From: Halomonas organivorans
GTDB taxonomy: Bacteria > Pseudomonadota > Gammaproteobacteria > Pseudomonadales > Halomonadaceae
Direction of reading: 5' to 3'
Assembly (NCBI RefSeq): GCF_014192055.1
Contig: NZ_JACHXM010000023.1
Location: 1 to 64,000, forward strand
Length of the DNA: 64,000 nucleotides
Position 1 is the stretch's first letter, and every line of letters begins with the position of its first letter. The notes beneath the pieces were generated by a model, which made no database searches, was not told where the DNA came from, and saw nothing but the letters and a program-made list of their open reading frames with translations. Positions 8,093 through 18,573 of the stretch are shown in pieces. Both the position numbers and the translations under genes were made by a program.

Positions 8093-9778
8093 ATGAGCCA
8101 CCCCCCCGTCGATCAGCGGGGTGCTTGGCGCGCCCTGAAGGACCATGCCGCGAGCATGGGGCAACGCCACCTGCGCGAGCTCTTCGCCGAGCACCAGGGA
8201 CGATACTCCACCTTCACCCGGCACGCCGCCGGACTGACGCTGGATCTCTCCAAGCAGCGCTGGAGCGAGCAGACGCTCGACATGCTGCTGGACCTGGCCC
8301 GGGATGCCAAGGTCCCCGAGGCCGTTCACCGGCTGCTGGCCGGCGAGCGTGTCAATCGCAGCGAGGACCGGCCGGCGCTTCACACCGCCCTGCGGCTGCC
8401 GGCGGATGCCCGGCTCGAGGTCGAGGGGCAGGACCTGGTGGCCTCGGTGCATGCCACCCTGGATCGCATGGAGGACATGGTCGAGCGCTTTCATGCCGGC
8501 CAGTGGCGCGGTGCCACCGGCAAGCCGATCCGTGACGTGGTCAATCTCGGCGTCGGCGGCTCCGACCTGGGGCCGCTGATGGTCACCCATGCGCTGGCCG
8601 ACTACCGCCCCGACGATGTCCATCGCGTCGACGTGCACTTCGCCTCGACCATGGACGGCTCGCAGCTCGCCGACTATCTGGCGCGGCTCAATCCCGAGAC
8701 CACGCTGTTCGTGCTGTCGTCGAAGTCGTTCACCACCATCGACACCCTGTCCAACGCCCGCACCGCCCGCGACTGGCTCAAGGCGCGGTTGCTGGGCGGC
8801 GCACGCCAGGAGGGCGTCGACGAGTCGCTGGTGATGCGCCAGCACTTCATCGGGGTCTCGGCGAGCCCCGAGAAGATGGCCGAATGGGGAATCGCCCCGG
8901 CGCACCAGCTCGAGTTCTGGGAATGGGTGGGCGGACGCTACTCGCTGTGGGGCGCCATCGGGCTGCCCATCGCCCTGGTGGTGGGCATGGCGAATTTCCG
9001 CGGCCTGCTGGCCGGGGCCCATGCCATGGATCGCCACTTCCACGAGGCGCCGCTGGCCGACAACCTGCCGGTGCTGCTGGCGCTGGCGGGGATCTGGAAC
9101 GTCAACTTCCTCGATATCCGCGCCCACTCCATCCTGCCCTACGACGGCCGACTGGAGTACTTCGCCGCCTACCTGGAACAGCTCGAGATGGAGTCCAACG
9201 GCAAGTCGGTGACCAACGACGGCGAGCCGGTGGGCTACTCCACCTGCCCGGTGCTGTGGGGGCAGCTCGGCCCCAACGCCCAGCACGCCTTCTACCAGCT
9301 GCTCCACCAGGGCACCCAGGCCGTGGAGTGTGACTTCATCGCGCCCCGGGTGCGCTACGACGATGTCGCCGACCCGGCGACCCGCGATCACCTGATGGGC
9401 CAGCATCGCCTGACGCTGGCCAACTGCTTCGCCCAGTCCCGGGCGCTGATGCTCGGCGACGCCGCCGTGGCCGATGACGGTCCGCGACCCGGCCATCGCC
9501 GCTATCGCGGCAATCAGCCGTCCAGCACCCTGCTGCTCGACCGGCTCACTCCCCAGACGCTGGGAGCGCTGGTCGCCCTTTACGAGCACAAGGTGTTCGT
9601 CCAGGCGACGATCTGGGACATCAATCCCTTCGACCAGTGGGGCGTGGAGCTGGGCAAGACCCTGGCCGGAGAGACGCAGCGCATCCTCCAGCGCGAGGCC
9701 GGCCTCGAGGGCATGGACGACTCCACGCGCGGGCTGATCGAGGCGGTGTGGGCGGCCGAACCGCAGGCGGACGCATGA
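8093..9778 (+). CDS. pgi: glucose-6-phosphate isomerase
   Basis: The product is 561 residues (E. coli 549). It interconverts glucose 6-phosphate and fructose 6-phosphate. Visible signatures include NLGVGGSDLGP, VLSSKSFTTIDT, the WEWVGGRYSLWGAIGLP signature, QLEMESNGKS and the C-terminal YEHKVFVQATIWDINPFDQWGVELGK block with its catalytic lysine. The ATG at 8093 follows a CAGGAGG site and matches family length. A longer frame reaching back to 7763 overlaps cmoA and is not used. It is divergent from cmoA with almost no intergenic space, so its promoter must lie close to or inside cmoA. Confidence 0.97.
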   Translation: MSHPPVDQRGAWRALKDHAASMGQRHLRELFAEHQGRYSTFTRHAAGLTLDLSKQRWSEQTLDMLLDLARDAKVPEAVHRLLAGERVNRSEDRPALHTALRLPADARLEVEGQDLVASVHATLDRMEDMVERFHAGQWRGATGKPIRDVVNLGVGGSDLGPLMVTHALADYRPDDVHRVDVHFASTMDGSQLADYLARLNPETTLFVLSSKSFTTIDTLSNARTARDWLKARLLGGARQEGVDESLVMRQHFIGVSASPEKMAEWGIAPAHQLEFWEWVGGRYSLWGAIGLPIALVVGMANFRGLLAGAHAMDRHFHEAPLADNLPVLLALAGIWNVNFLDIRAHSILPYDGRLEYFAAYLEQLEMESNGKSVTNDGEPVGYSTCPVLWGQLGPNAQHAFYQLLHQGTQAVECDFIAPRVRYDDVADPATRDHLMGQHRLTLANCFAQSRALMLGDAAVADDGPRPGHRRYRGNQPSSTLLLDRLTPQTLGALVALYEHKVFVQATIWDINPFDQWGVELGKTLAGETQRILQREAGLEGMDDSTRGLIEAVWAAEPQADA

Positions 9779-9833
9779 TCCGCTCGAGGTCCATGATCGG
9801 TGTCGGGCTGGCCATTTATACAGGGTGTCGGGT

Positions 9834-10460
9834 ATGCTGAGCGCCGGTCTGCCGCGGGTGCCGACCAGCGGGGTGCTCTACCTGCATGGCTTCAACAGCG
9901 GCGCCGCCTCGCCCAAGGCGGCGCTGGTGCGCGAGGCCTGCGCGGGACTCGGCTTGCCCTGTGCCACGCCGGACCTGCCGCATCGTCCCGAACAGGCTTT
10001 GGACGAAGCCGCCGCCCGGCTCGGCGCATTGGGCGATCGTCCGCTGGTGGTTGGCAGCTCCATGGGCGGCTTCCTGGCCACGGTGATTGCCGAGCGCCAC
10101 GATCTGCCGGGGGCGCTGATCAATCCGGCGGTCACCCCGGCACGGCTGGTGGACGCCTGGATCGGCGAGGCCTTCGTCAACCCGTACAGCGGCGAGCGTT
10201 TCGTGGTCGAGGCCGCCCATCGTCGGGCGCTGGAGCACATGACGCCGACCCGGATCACGGCTGAGCGCTACCTGCTGCTGCTGGGCACCGCCGACGAGAC
10301 GCTGGACTGCCGCGACGCCTTCGCGTTCTATCAGGGGGCCAGGACCATCCTCCACCCCGGCGGCGACCACGGTTTCTCGTCACTGGCCGACTACCTGCCG
10401 GCGATCCTCGCCCAGGGCGGTCATGCCCTGGCGCCTGGCCGAGTGGCAGCCCGCGGCTGA
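9834..10460 (+). CDS. yqiA: YqiA family esterase
   Basis: The product is 208 residues (E. coli YqiA 193), an alpha/beta-hydrolase with the nucleophile elbow GSSMGG at about residue 68, the early YLHGFNSGAASPKA block typical of YqiA, and a late GGDHGFS with the presumed catalytic histidine. It lies 39 bases before parE, the conserved yqiA-parE order of gammaproteobacteria. A GTG at 9825 is an alternative start three codons upstream, and neither has a convincing ribosome site. The physiological substrate is unknown. Confidence 0.9.
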   Translation: MLSAGLPRVPTSGVLYLHGFNSGAASPKAALVREACAGLGLPCATPDLPHRPEQALDEAAARLGALGDRPLVVGSSMGGFLATVIAERHDLPGALINPAVTPARLVDAWIGEAFVNPYSGERFVVEAAHRRALEHMTPTRITAERYLLLLGTADETLDCRDAFAFYQGARTILHPGGDHGFSSLADYLPAILAQGGHALAPGRVAARG

Positions 10461-10499
10461 ACGCGTGGATTCGAACATGCATAGGAAACAGACGACGCC

Positions 10500-12378
<1,879 letters not shown>

Positions 12379-12380
<2 letters not shown>

Positions 12381-12452
12381 GCTGGAAGCCGGAAGCTTGA
12401 AGAAAACCCGCGATGTTCCGGGGGAAACTTCCAGCTTCAAGCTTCCAGCTCA
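12379..12452. repeat. inverted-repeat element of the GCTTCCA heptad family, parE-parC gap
   Basis: The left arm reads AGCTGGAAGCCGGAAGCTTG and onward. The right arm is its approximate reverse complement in the same seven-base steps, ending CTTCAAGCTTCCAGCT. A central AAAACCCGCGATGTTCCGGGGG separates the arms. The RNA would fold into a long hairpin. It begins at the very end of parE. Confidence 0.85.
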
Positions 12453-12517
12453 TCACAGAGGTTGAAGAGGGCACTCTCCTCAAAGATCCCACGATCGTAT
12501 AAGAAGGTCACCGTGCT

Positions 12518-14779
12518 ATGACCATGGATATCCAGGTGGCGGAGGGCGACGTCGAGCGCCTGTCCCTCCGCGAGTACACCGAGAAGGCGTACCTCGACTA
12601 CTCGATGTACGTCATCCTCGACCGGGCGTTGCCGCATATCGGCGACGGCATGAAACCGGTCCAGCGGCGCATCGTCTACGCCATGCGCGAGCTGGCGCTG
12701 AACGCCAGCGCCAAGTACAAGAAGTCGGCGCGTACCGTCGGCGACGTGCTCGGCAAGTTCCATCCTCACGGTGACAGCGCCTGCTACGAGGCCATGGTGC
12801 TGATGGCGCAGTCGTTCAGCTATCGCTATCCGTTGGTGGACGGCCAGGGCAACTGGGGCAGCCCCGACGATCCCAAGTCCTTCGCCGCCATGCGCTATAC
12901 CGAGGCGCGGCTGTCGAAGTTCGCCGAGGTGCTGCTCGCCGAGCTCGGCCAGGGCACCGTGGACTGGACGCCCAACTTCGACGGCACCATGCAGGAGCCG
13001 GTGGTGCTGCCCTCGCGGCTGCCCCACGTGCTGCTCAATGGCGGTACCGGCATCGCCGTGGGCATGGCCACCGACATTCCGCCCCACAACGTGGGCGAAG
13101 TGGTCGAGGCCACCTGCCATCTGCTGCGCCATCCCGAGGCCACCACCGGCGATCTGGTGGAGTACCTGCCGGGGCCGGACTTTCCCACCGCCGCCGAGGT
13201 CATTACCCCCCGGGCCGAGCTGCGCAAGGTCTACGAGAGCGGCCGCGGTTCGGTGAAGATGCGCGCCCGCTACGGCCTGGAGGAGGGCAGCGTGGTGATC
13301 AGCGCGCTACCCTACCAGGTCAGCGGCGCCAAGGTGCTCGAACAGATCGCCGGCCAGATGCAGGCCAAGAAGCTGCCCATGGTCGCCGACCTGCGCGACG
13401 AGTCGACCCATGAGGAGCCCACCCGGCTGGTGATCGAGCCGCGTTCCAACCGCGTCGATATCGAGGCGCTGATGGCGCACCTGTTCGCCACCACCGACCT
13501 CGAGAAGAACATCCGCATCAACATGAACGTGATCGGCCTGGACGGCCGGCCGCGGGTCATGCCGCTGCCCGACCTGCTCGGCGAGTGGCTGCGCTTCCGG
13601 CGCAGCACGGTACGCCGGCGCCTCGAGCACCGACTGGGCAAGGTTCAGGATCGCCTGCACATCCTCGAGGGCCTGCTCGCGGCCTACCTCAACATCGACG
13701 AGGTGATCCGCATCATCCGCGAGGAGGACGAGCCCAAGGCCGCGTTGATCGAGGCCTTCGGCCTCAGCGAGCGTCAGGCCGAAGCGATCCTCGAGCTGCG
13801 CCTGCGTCACCTGGCCAAGCTCGAGGAGATGAAGATCCGCGGCGAGCAGGACGACCTCGAGGCCGAGCGCGCCCGCCTGGAAGAGCTGCTCGGCTCCGAG
13901 GCCGCGCTCACCGACCTGATCGAGGAGGAGCTGCGCACCGCCGCGCAGGACTACGGCGACGAGCGTCGCTCGCCGCTGGTCGAACGCGAGGAGGCCAAGG
14001 CGCTGTCCGAGGTCGAGCTGCTCGGCGCCGATCCGATTACGGTCGTGCTTTCCGAGAAGGGCTGGATCCGTGCCGCCAAGGGCCACGACATCGACCCGAC
14101 GGGGCTCTCCTACAAGGCCGGCGACCGCTTCGCCCTGGCTGCACGAGGCAAGACCAACCAGCCGCTGGTGCTGCTCGACGACACCGGCCGCGCCTACACG
14201 CTGGCCGCGCATAACCTGCCCAGCGCCCGCAGCCAGGGCGAGCCGGTCACCGGTCGGGTCAACGTGGCGGCCGGCGCGCATATGGCAGGCGTCATGCTGG
14301 CGCTGCCGACCACCCGTTACCTGCTCGCCTCGGATGGCGGCTACGGCTTCGTCGCCAGCCTCGAGGCGCTCACCGGCAAGAACAAGGCCGGCAAGGCGGT
14401 GCTCAGCGTGCCCAAGGGCTGCAACGTGGTGCCGCCCCTGGCGGTGCCGGACGGCGAGGGCATCAGCGTCGCGGCGGTCTCCAACGAGGGGCGGCTGCTG
14501 GTCTTCCCACTGGATCAACTGCCGGAGCTGGCCAAGGGCAAGGGCAACAAGATGCTCGACATCCCCGGGGCGCGGGCGGCGCGACGCGAGGAATTCCTGC
14601 GCGACCTGGCGCTGCTGTCACCCGGCCAGGCCCTGGTGGTGCACGCCGGCAAGCGCAAGCTGACGCTCAAGGCCGAGGATCTCGACTACTATCGGGGAGA
14701 ACGCGGCCGCCGTGGCAGCAAGCTGCCCCGAGGCCTGCAGAAGGTCGACCGCCTGGAAAGCTTGAAGCCGGAAGCTTGA
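12518..14779 (+). CDS. parC: DNA topoisomerase IV subunit A
   Basis: The product is 753 residues (E. coli 752). It is the breakage-reunion subunit. The region corresponding to the quinolone-resistance segment reads GKFHPHGDSACYEAMVLMAQ, with the wild-type Ser and Glu (E. coli S80, E84). The catalytic tyrosine is in MRYTEARL. The C-terminal beta-pinwheel is present. ATG 12518 has an AAGG site 10 bases upstream, and ATG 12524 is an alternative. The last residues (SLKPEA) are encoded by the left arm of a repeat element that continues past the stop. Confidence 0.97.
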   Translation: MTMDIQVAEGDVERLSLREYTEKAYLDYSMYVILDRALPHIGDGMKPVQRRIVYAMRELALNASAKYKKSARTVGDVLGKFHPHGDSACYEAMVLMAQSFSYRYPLVDGQGNWGSPDDPKSFAAMRYTEARLSKFAEVLLAELGQGTVDWTPNFDGTMQEPVVLPSRLPHVLLNGGTGIAVGMATDIPPHNVGEVVEATCHLLRHPEATTGDLVEYLPGPDFPTAAEVITPRAELRKVYESGRGSVKMRARYGLEEGSVVISALPYQVSGAKVLEQIAGQMQAKKLPMVADLRDESTHEEPTRLVIEPRSNRVDIEALMAHLFATTDLEKNIRINMNVIGLDGRPRVMPLPDLLGEWLRFRRSTVRRRLEHRLGKVQDRLHILEGLLAAYLNIDEVIRIIREEDEPKAALIEAFGLSERQAEAILELRLRHLAKLEEMKIRGEQDDLEAERARLEELLGSEAALTDLIEEELRTAAQDYGDERRSPLVEREEAKALSEVELLGADPITVVLSEKGWIRAAKGHDIDPTGLSYKAGDRFALAARGKTNQPLVLLDDTGRAYTLAAHNLPSARSQGEPVTGRVNVAAGAHMAGVMLALPTTRYLLASDGGYGFVASLEALTGKNKAGKAVLSVPKGCNVVPPLAVPDGEGISVAAVSNEGRLLVFPLDQLPELAKGKGNKMLDIPGARAARREEFLRDLALLSPGQALVVHAGKRKLTLKAEDLDYYRGERGRRGSKLPRGLQKVDRLESLKPEA

Positions 14780-14850
14780 AGCGTGAAGAAAACCCGGCTC
14801 GGCGCTGGCAACCGGCACACTTCCGGCTTCCAGCTTCGAGCTTCTAGCTA
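14756..14850. repeat. inverted-repeat element overlapping the parC 3' end
   Basis: The left arm (GAAAGCTTGAAGCCGGAAGC and onward) runs across the parC stop codon. The right arm (CTTCCGGCTTCCAGCTTCGA and onward) ends about 12 bases before serB. The arms are built from the same seven-base units as the elements after parE and cysD. Confidence 0.85.
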
Positions 14851-14861
14851 TCGGGGTTGCA

Positions 14862-16085
14862 ATGACTAGACGACTATTGATCCGCGCCAGCGGTCCCGCC
14901 AGGCCTGGCCAACTGGCCGGCCTGGGCCGGGCCCTGGCCCAGAGCGGCGCGCGGCTGCTCGACATCAACCAGAGCGTGACCTTCGGCATCGTGTCGCTGG
15001 AGGCGCTGGTGGGGCTCGATCATGACGTGGACCTGGAGGGGGCCCTGGCGGCGGCCGGCGATCACCTGGGGCTCGATGTCCAGGCCATCCAGGTCAGCGC
15101 CGAGGACTATCACCGCTGGAGCGTGCAGGCCAGCCAGCCGCGGCTGATCATGACCCTGCTGGCGCCGCACCTGCCGGCGGGCATCCTGGCCGAAGTCGGC
15201 GCGCTGACCGCCGAGCACGGCCTGACCGTGGAGCTGATCCATCGGCTCTCCGGACGCGAGCCGCTGGACGGTGGCGTCCCCGGCGAGCATGACGCCATCC
15301 AGGGCGCCTGCGTCGAGTGCTGGCTGCGCGGCGAGGAGATCGACCTCGAAGCCCTGCGCGAGAAGGCCCTGGCGCTGGGGGCGGCGCACGGCGTCGACAT
15401 CGCCCTGCAGGAAGATTCGATCTGGCGCCGGCACCGGCGCCTGGTGTGCTTCGACATGGATTCGACCCTGATCCAGGCCGAAGTGATCGACGAGCTGGCG
15501 CGCCGCCACGGCGTCTACGACGAGGTGGCCGAGGTCACCGAGCGGGCCATGCGCGGCGAGCTGGACTTCCAGCAGAGCTTTCGCGAACGCATGGCGAAGC
15601 TCCGCGGGCTCGACGAGTCGGTGCTCGCCGAGATCGCCGAGGAGCTGCCGCTGATGGACGGCCTGGAGCGCCTGATGGGCCAGCTCAAGCGGCTGGGTTA
15701 CCGCACGGCTATCCTCTCCGGCGGTTTCACCTACTTCGCGCGTCACCTGCAGGACAAGCTTGGCTTCGACGAGGTGCATGCCAACGAGCTGGTGATCGAG
15801 GGCGGCAAGGTCACCGGAGAGGTTCGCGAGCCGATCGTCGACGCCGACCGCAAGGCCGCGCTGCTCCACGAGATCGCCGAGCGCGAGGGGCTGGCCATGG
15901 AGCAGACCATCGCCGTGGGCGACGGGGCCAACGACCTCAAGATGCTGGCCGCCGCCGGGCTCGGCATCGCCTTTCGCGCCAAGCCGCTGGTGCGTCAGAG
16001 GGCCCGGCATTCCATCTCCACGCTGGGGCTGGATGCCGTGCTGTACCTGATCGGCTACCGGCAGGGCGATCTCGAGGAGGGCTGA
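14862..16085 (+). CDS. serB: phosphoserine phosphatase with N-terminal ACT domains
   Basis: The product is 407 residues. It dephosphorylates phosphoserine, the last step of serine synthesis. The HAD motif I (CFDMDSTLI) lies at about residues 197-205, ILSGGFTYFA carries motif II, and DGANDLKMLAAAG carries motif IV. The N-terminal half of about 190 residues resembles paired ACT-type regulatory domains, as in the long SerB proteins of pseudomonads and mycobacteria, which suggests amino acid control. The start ATG 14862 follows a repeat element. It is probably an independent unit after parC. Confidence 0.95.
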   Translation: MTRRLLIRASGPARPGQLAGLGRALAQSGARLLDINQSVTFGIVSLEALVGLDHDVDLEGALAAAGDHLGLDVQAIQVSAEDYHRWSVQASQPRLIMTLLAPHLPAGILAEVGALTAEHGLTVELIHRLSGREPLDGGVPGEHDAIQGACVECWLRGEEIDLEALREKALALGAAHGVDIALQEDSIWRRHRRLVCFDMDSTLIQAEVIDELARRHGVYDEVAEVTERAMRGELDFQQSFRERMAKLRGLDESVLAEIAEELPLMDGLERLMGQLKRLGYRTAILSGGFTYFARHLQDKLGFDEVHANELVIEGGKVTGEVREPIVDADRKAALLHEIAEREGLAMEQTIAVGDGANDLKMLAAAGLGIAFRAKPLVRQRARHSISTLGLDAVLYLIGYRQGDLEEG

Positions 16086-16161
16086 GGCGGTTTTCGCTGG
16101 CGTCGTCGGGCCAGGCGGGGTAGCGTCGAGGGACGCTCACCACAACGCCAAGGAAAGCGCC

Positions 16162-16419
16162 ATGCCACAGCCCAGCTATACCCCGGAACTGCTCGACGAA
16201 CTCAAGGTGCTCGGCCTGTTCAACCCGGTCAATCATCAGGAAGGCATCAAGGTGCATTCGAATGCCGAACCGGAGATGATCGAGGCCACCCAACGCCTGC
16301 ATCGCAAGGGGCTGGTCACCCAGGCCGATGGCGGTTATCTCACCACCCTCGGGCAGGAAGCGGCCGAGCATGCCCGCGACCTGATGACCATCCTCGGCTC
16401 GGCGGAATTGAGCACCTGA
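16162..16419 (+). CDS. TIGR02647-type small conserved protein
   Basis: The product is 85 residues. The sequence has the pattern of a small family known from Pseudomonas and relatives: TPELLDELKVLGLFN, then HQEGIKVHSNAEPEMIEATQRL, then KGLVTQADGGYLT and a C-terminal helix EAAEHARDL. It looks like a small winged-helix-like domain. No function is established. The AAGGAAA ribosome site lies 9 bases before ATG 16162. It is monocistronic and lies just upstream of the leu promoter. Confidence 0.8.
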   Translation: MPQPSYTPELLDELKVLGLFNPVNHQEGIKVHSNAEPEMIEATQRLHRKGLVTQADGGYLTTLGQEAAEHARDLMTILGSAELST

Positions 16420-16453
16420 GCCTCGCACGGAGCGGCCCGGAGGCAGGCAGGAG

Positions 16454-16483
16454 TTGACAAGCCGTCTCCGGGCTGATTTGCTA
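16454..16483 (+). promoter_or_regulatory. promoter of the leuA leader transcript
   Basis: A perfect -35 hexamer TTGACA lies at 16454-16459. The best -10 candidate at 17-18 bases spacing is TTGCTA (16478-16483), which is weak. An 8-bp perfect inverted repeat, GCCCGGAG (16435-16442) and CTCCGGGC (16466-16473), brackets the -35. The predicted start point falls at or next to the leader peptide ATG. Confidence 0.65.
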
Positions 16484-16488
16484 GAGCC

Positions 16489-16545
16489 ATGAACACGACA
16501 TCGTACAACCTCGTTCTCGACCTACGACTACTAGCCCGCCGCTGA
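16489..16545 (+). CDS. leuL: leucine-rich leader peptide of the leuA attenuator
   Basis: This is an 18-codon frame, MNTTSYNLVLDLRLLARR, ending at TGA 16543-16545. Five leucine codons fall within eight positions, three of them the rare CTA that this GC-rich genome otherwise avoids, which is the hallmark of a leucine attenuation leader. It lies between a TTGACA promoter and a terminator hairpin 165 bases on, upstream of leuA. No Shine-Dalgarno site is visible and the inferred transcription start is at the ATG, so it may be translated leaderless. Ribosome stalling at these codons when Leu-tRNA is scarce would allow read-through into leuA. The mechanism is inference from known leu/ilv leaders. 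Confidence 0.75.
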   Translation: MNTTSYNLVLDLRLLARR

Positions 16546-16602
16546 GTGCGCTGGGCGATGCCGCTTGCATCGTCGTCTGTTTCGTCGAACCGAGGTTGTC
16601 AC

Positions 16603-16755
16603 ATGTCCCACACCGCTAACGCTATTCCCATGAACATCGCCGCTGCCTGTGTCGTACGCGCCGCCCGACCGGTTCGTGGGGTCGCGATGGTCATGACCGA
16701 ACACTTCGACGACGCCCCGTCTGCCTTCCGGCAGCCGGGGCGTCGCCGTTTCTGA
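16603..16755 (+). CDS. second small frame in the leuA leader
   Basis: A 50-codon frame with a good GAGGTT ribosome site 7 bases before ATG 16603. It starts MSHTANAIPMNIAAACVVRA and continues ARPVRGVAMVM. As I recall E. coli LeuL, it also begins MSH and has a VRGRPVGG segment at the same distance, though its leucine run is missing here. The terminator hairpin lies within its last 15 codons. It may be a true second leader peptide, a decayed leucine leader, or chance. I am not certain that it is translated. Confidence 0.4.
   Translation: MSHTANAIPMNIAAACVVRAARPVRGVAMVMTEHFDDAPSAFRQPGRRRF
16710..16753 (+). terminator. attenuator terminator upstream of leuA
   Basis: CGACGCCCCG and CGGGGCGTCG form the outer stem (16710-16745), with an inner CTGCC/GGCAG stem and a TTCC loop. 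The tail CCGTTTCT is only weakly T-rich. The position, between the leader peptides and leuA, fits an attenuator. The competing antiterminator is not resolved by eye. Confidence 0.7.
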
Positions 16756-16787
16756 ATCCGACAAACCGTCCCTGGGAGAACGCCGCC

Positions 16788-18494
16788 ATGATGCTCGATA
16801 ACCCCTCCGCCAAGTACCGCCCCTTTGTGGCCGTCGACCTGCCCGATCGCCAGTGGCCCAGCCGCCGCATCGAGACGCCCCCCCAGTGGTGCGCGGTCGA
16901 CCTGCGCGATGGCAATCAGGCGTTGATCGATCCCATGGACCAGGAACGCAAGCAGCGCTTCTTCGACCTGCTGGTGAAGATCGGCTTCAAGCAGATCGAG
17001 GTCGGCTTTCCCTCCGCCTCCCAGACCGACTTCGACTTCGTGCGCTCGTTGATCGAGGATGGCAAGGTGCCGGACGACGTCACCATCCAGGTGCTCACCC
17101 AGGCCCGTCCGCATCTCATCGACCGCACCTTCGAGGCCCTGAAGGGCGCCACGAATGCCATCGTTCACGTCTACAACGCCACCGATCCGGTGTTCCGCCG
17201 CGTGGTGTTCAACGTCAACAAGGCCGAGTGCATCCAGATCGCCGTGGATGCCACCACTCGCATCCGCGAGCACATGGCGGCGGCCCCTGAGACGAACTGG
17301 ACCTTCCAGTACTCCCCGGAACTGTTCTCCACCACCGAGATGGACTTCGCGGTCGAGATCGTCGATGCCGTGGAGGCCACCTTCGGGGCCAGCGCCGACA
17401 AGCCGATGATCGTCAACCTGCCGGCCACCGTGGAATGCGCCACGCCCAACAACTATGCCGACCAGATCGAGTGGTTCTGCCGTCATATCGCTCGTCGCGA
17501 CCACATGATCGTCAGCGTCCATCCGCACAACGACCGTGGCACCGGCGTCGCCGCCGCCGAGCTCGCGGTGATGGCCGGCGCCGACCGGGTGGAGGGCTGC
17601 CTGTTCGGCAACGGCGAGCGCACCGGCAACGTCGACCTCGTCACCCTGGCCATGAATCTCTACACCCAGGGCGTACACCCGGGGCTCGACTTCTCCAACA
17701 TCACGCCGATCATGCGTGAGGTGGAGTATTGCAACCAGCTGCCGGTGCACCCGCGTCATCCCTATGTCGGCGACCTGGTGTTCACCGCCTTTTCCGGCTC
17801 CCACCAGGATGCCATCAAGAAAGGCATGGCCGAACGTCGCGAAAACCCGGACGGCGTCTGGGCCGTGCCCTACCTGCCGATCGATCCGCTCGACGTGGGT
17901 CGCAGCTACGAGGCGGTGATCCGCGTCAACAGCCAGTCCGGCAAGGGCGGGGTCTCCTACCTGCTCGAGCAGGAACACGGCATCGAACTGCCGCGCCGGC
18001 TGTCCATCGAGTTCAGCCAGGTGGTACAGGAAGTGGCCGACCGACTGGGCAAGGAGATCACCTCCGAGATGATCTACCAGGCGTTCGTGGACGAGTATCT
18101 CGATCAGCGCGTGCCGTTCGGCCTGATCAGTCATCGCATGTCTTCCGAGCCGGACAGCCCCACCGTAAGCCTCGAGGCCACCATCGAGGAGGGCGGCGAG
18201 CGGCGCGTCATCCAGGGGCAGGGCAACGGGCCGCTGGCGGCCTTCATCAAGTCGCTGGCCGCCGAGGGCCACGACGTGGAGATCATCGACTACCACGAGC
18301 ATTCCCGGGGCCAGGGCGCCGACGCCGAGGCGATCGCCTACGTGGAAGTGCGCGTCAACGGCGAGGCGGTGTTCGGCGTCGGCACCGACGAGAGCATCAC
18401 CAGCGCCTCCATCAAGGGCGTGCTGAGTGCCATCAACCGCAAGCACTCCACCGAAGCGCCGGCGGCCAACGTGACCGCCGCCTCCTTGGCTTGA
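16788..18494 (+). CDS. leuA: 2-isopropylmalate synthase
   Basis: The product is 568 residues. It condenses acetyl-CoA with 2-oxoisovalerate in the first committed step of leucine synthesis. It belongs to the long LeuA class, where the product is about 560 residues and N-terminally extended (KYRPFVAVDLPDRQWP). The catalytic TIM-barrel shows the DLRDGNQALIDPM signature, IVHVYNATDP, SVHPHNDRGTG with metal-binding histidines, and GNGERTGNVDLVT. A C-terminal leucine-sensing domain is present from about residue 430. Tandem ATGs occur at 16788 and 16791. It is preceded by an attenuator and followed by a terminator, so it is a single-gene unit. leuBCD are not in the window. Confidence 0.96.
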   Translation: MMLDNPSAKYRPFVAVDLPDRQWPSRRIETPPQWCAVDLRDGNQALIDPMDQERKQRFFDLLVKIGFKQIEVGFPSASQTDFDFVRSLIEDGKVPDDVTIQVLTQARPHLIDRTFEALKGATNAIVHVYNATDPVFRRVVFNVNKAECIQIAVDATTRIREHMAAAPETNWTFQYSPELFSTTEMDFAVEIVDAVEATFGASADKPMIVNLPATVECATPNNYADQIEWFCRHIARRDHMIVSVHPHNDRGTGVAAAELAVMAGADRVEGCLFGNGERTGNVDLVTLAMNLYTQGVHPGLDFSNITPIMREVEYCNQLPVHPRHPYVGDLVFTAFSGSHQDAIKKGMAERRENPDGVWAVPYLPIDPLDVGRSYEAVIRVNSQSGKGGVSYLLEQEHGIELPRRLSIEFSQVVQEVADRLGKEITSEMIYQAFVDEYLDQRVPFGLISHRMSSEPDSPTVSLEATIEEGGERRVIQGQGNGPLAAFIKSLAAEGHDVEIIDYHEHSRGQGADAEAIAYVEVRVNGEAVFGVGTDESITSASIKGVLSAINRKHSTEAPAANVTAASLA

Positions 18495-18520
18495 CGCCAT
18501 AAGCTGGAAGCTCGAAGAAA

Positions 18521-18557
18521 GAGCAACCCCATCGGGCCCTCCCGGTGGGGTTGTTCT
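18521..18557 (+). terminator. leuA terminator
   Basis: GCAACCCCATCGGG, loop CCCT, CCCGGTGGGGTTG, then TTCTTTA. A strong stem directly after leuA. A short GCTGGAAGCTCGAAG heptad-family fragment (18502-18516) precedes it. Confidence 0.88.
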
Positions 18558-18573
18558 TTATGGGGCGCTAATA

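Noticed and set aside
12740..12900. Quinolone-resistance substitutions in ParC
   Set aside because: The segment has the wild-type Ser and Glu at the positions equivalent to E. coli 80 and 84.
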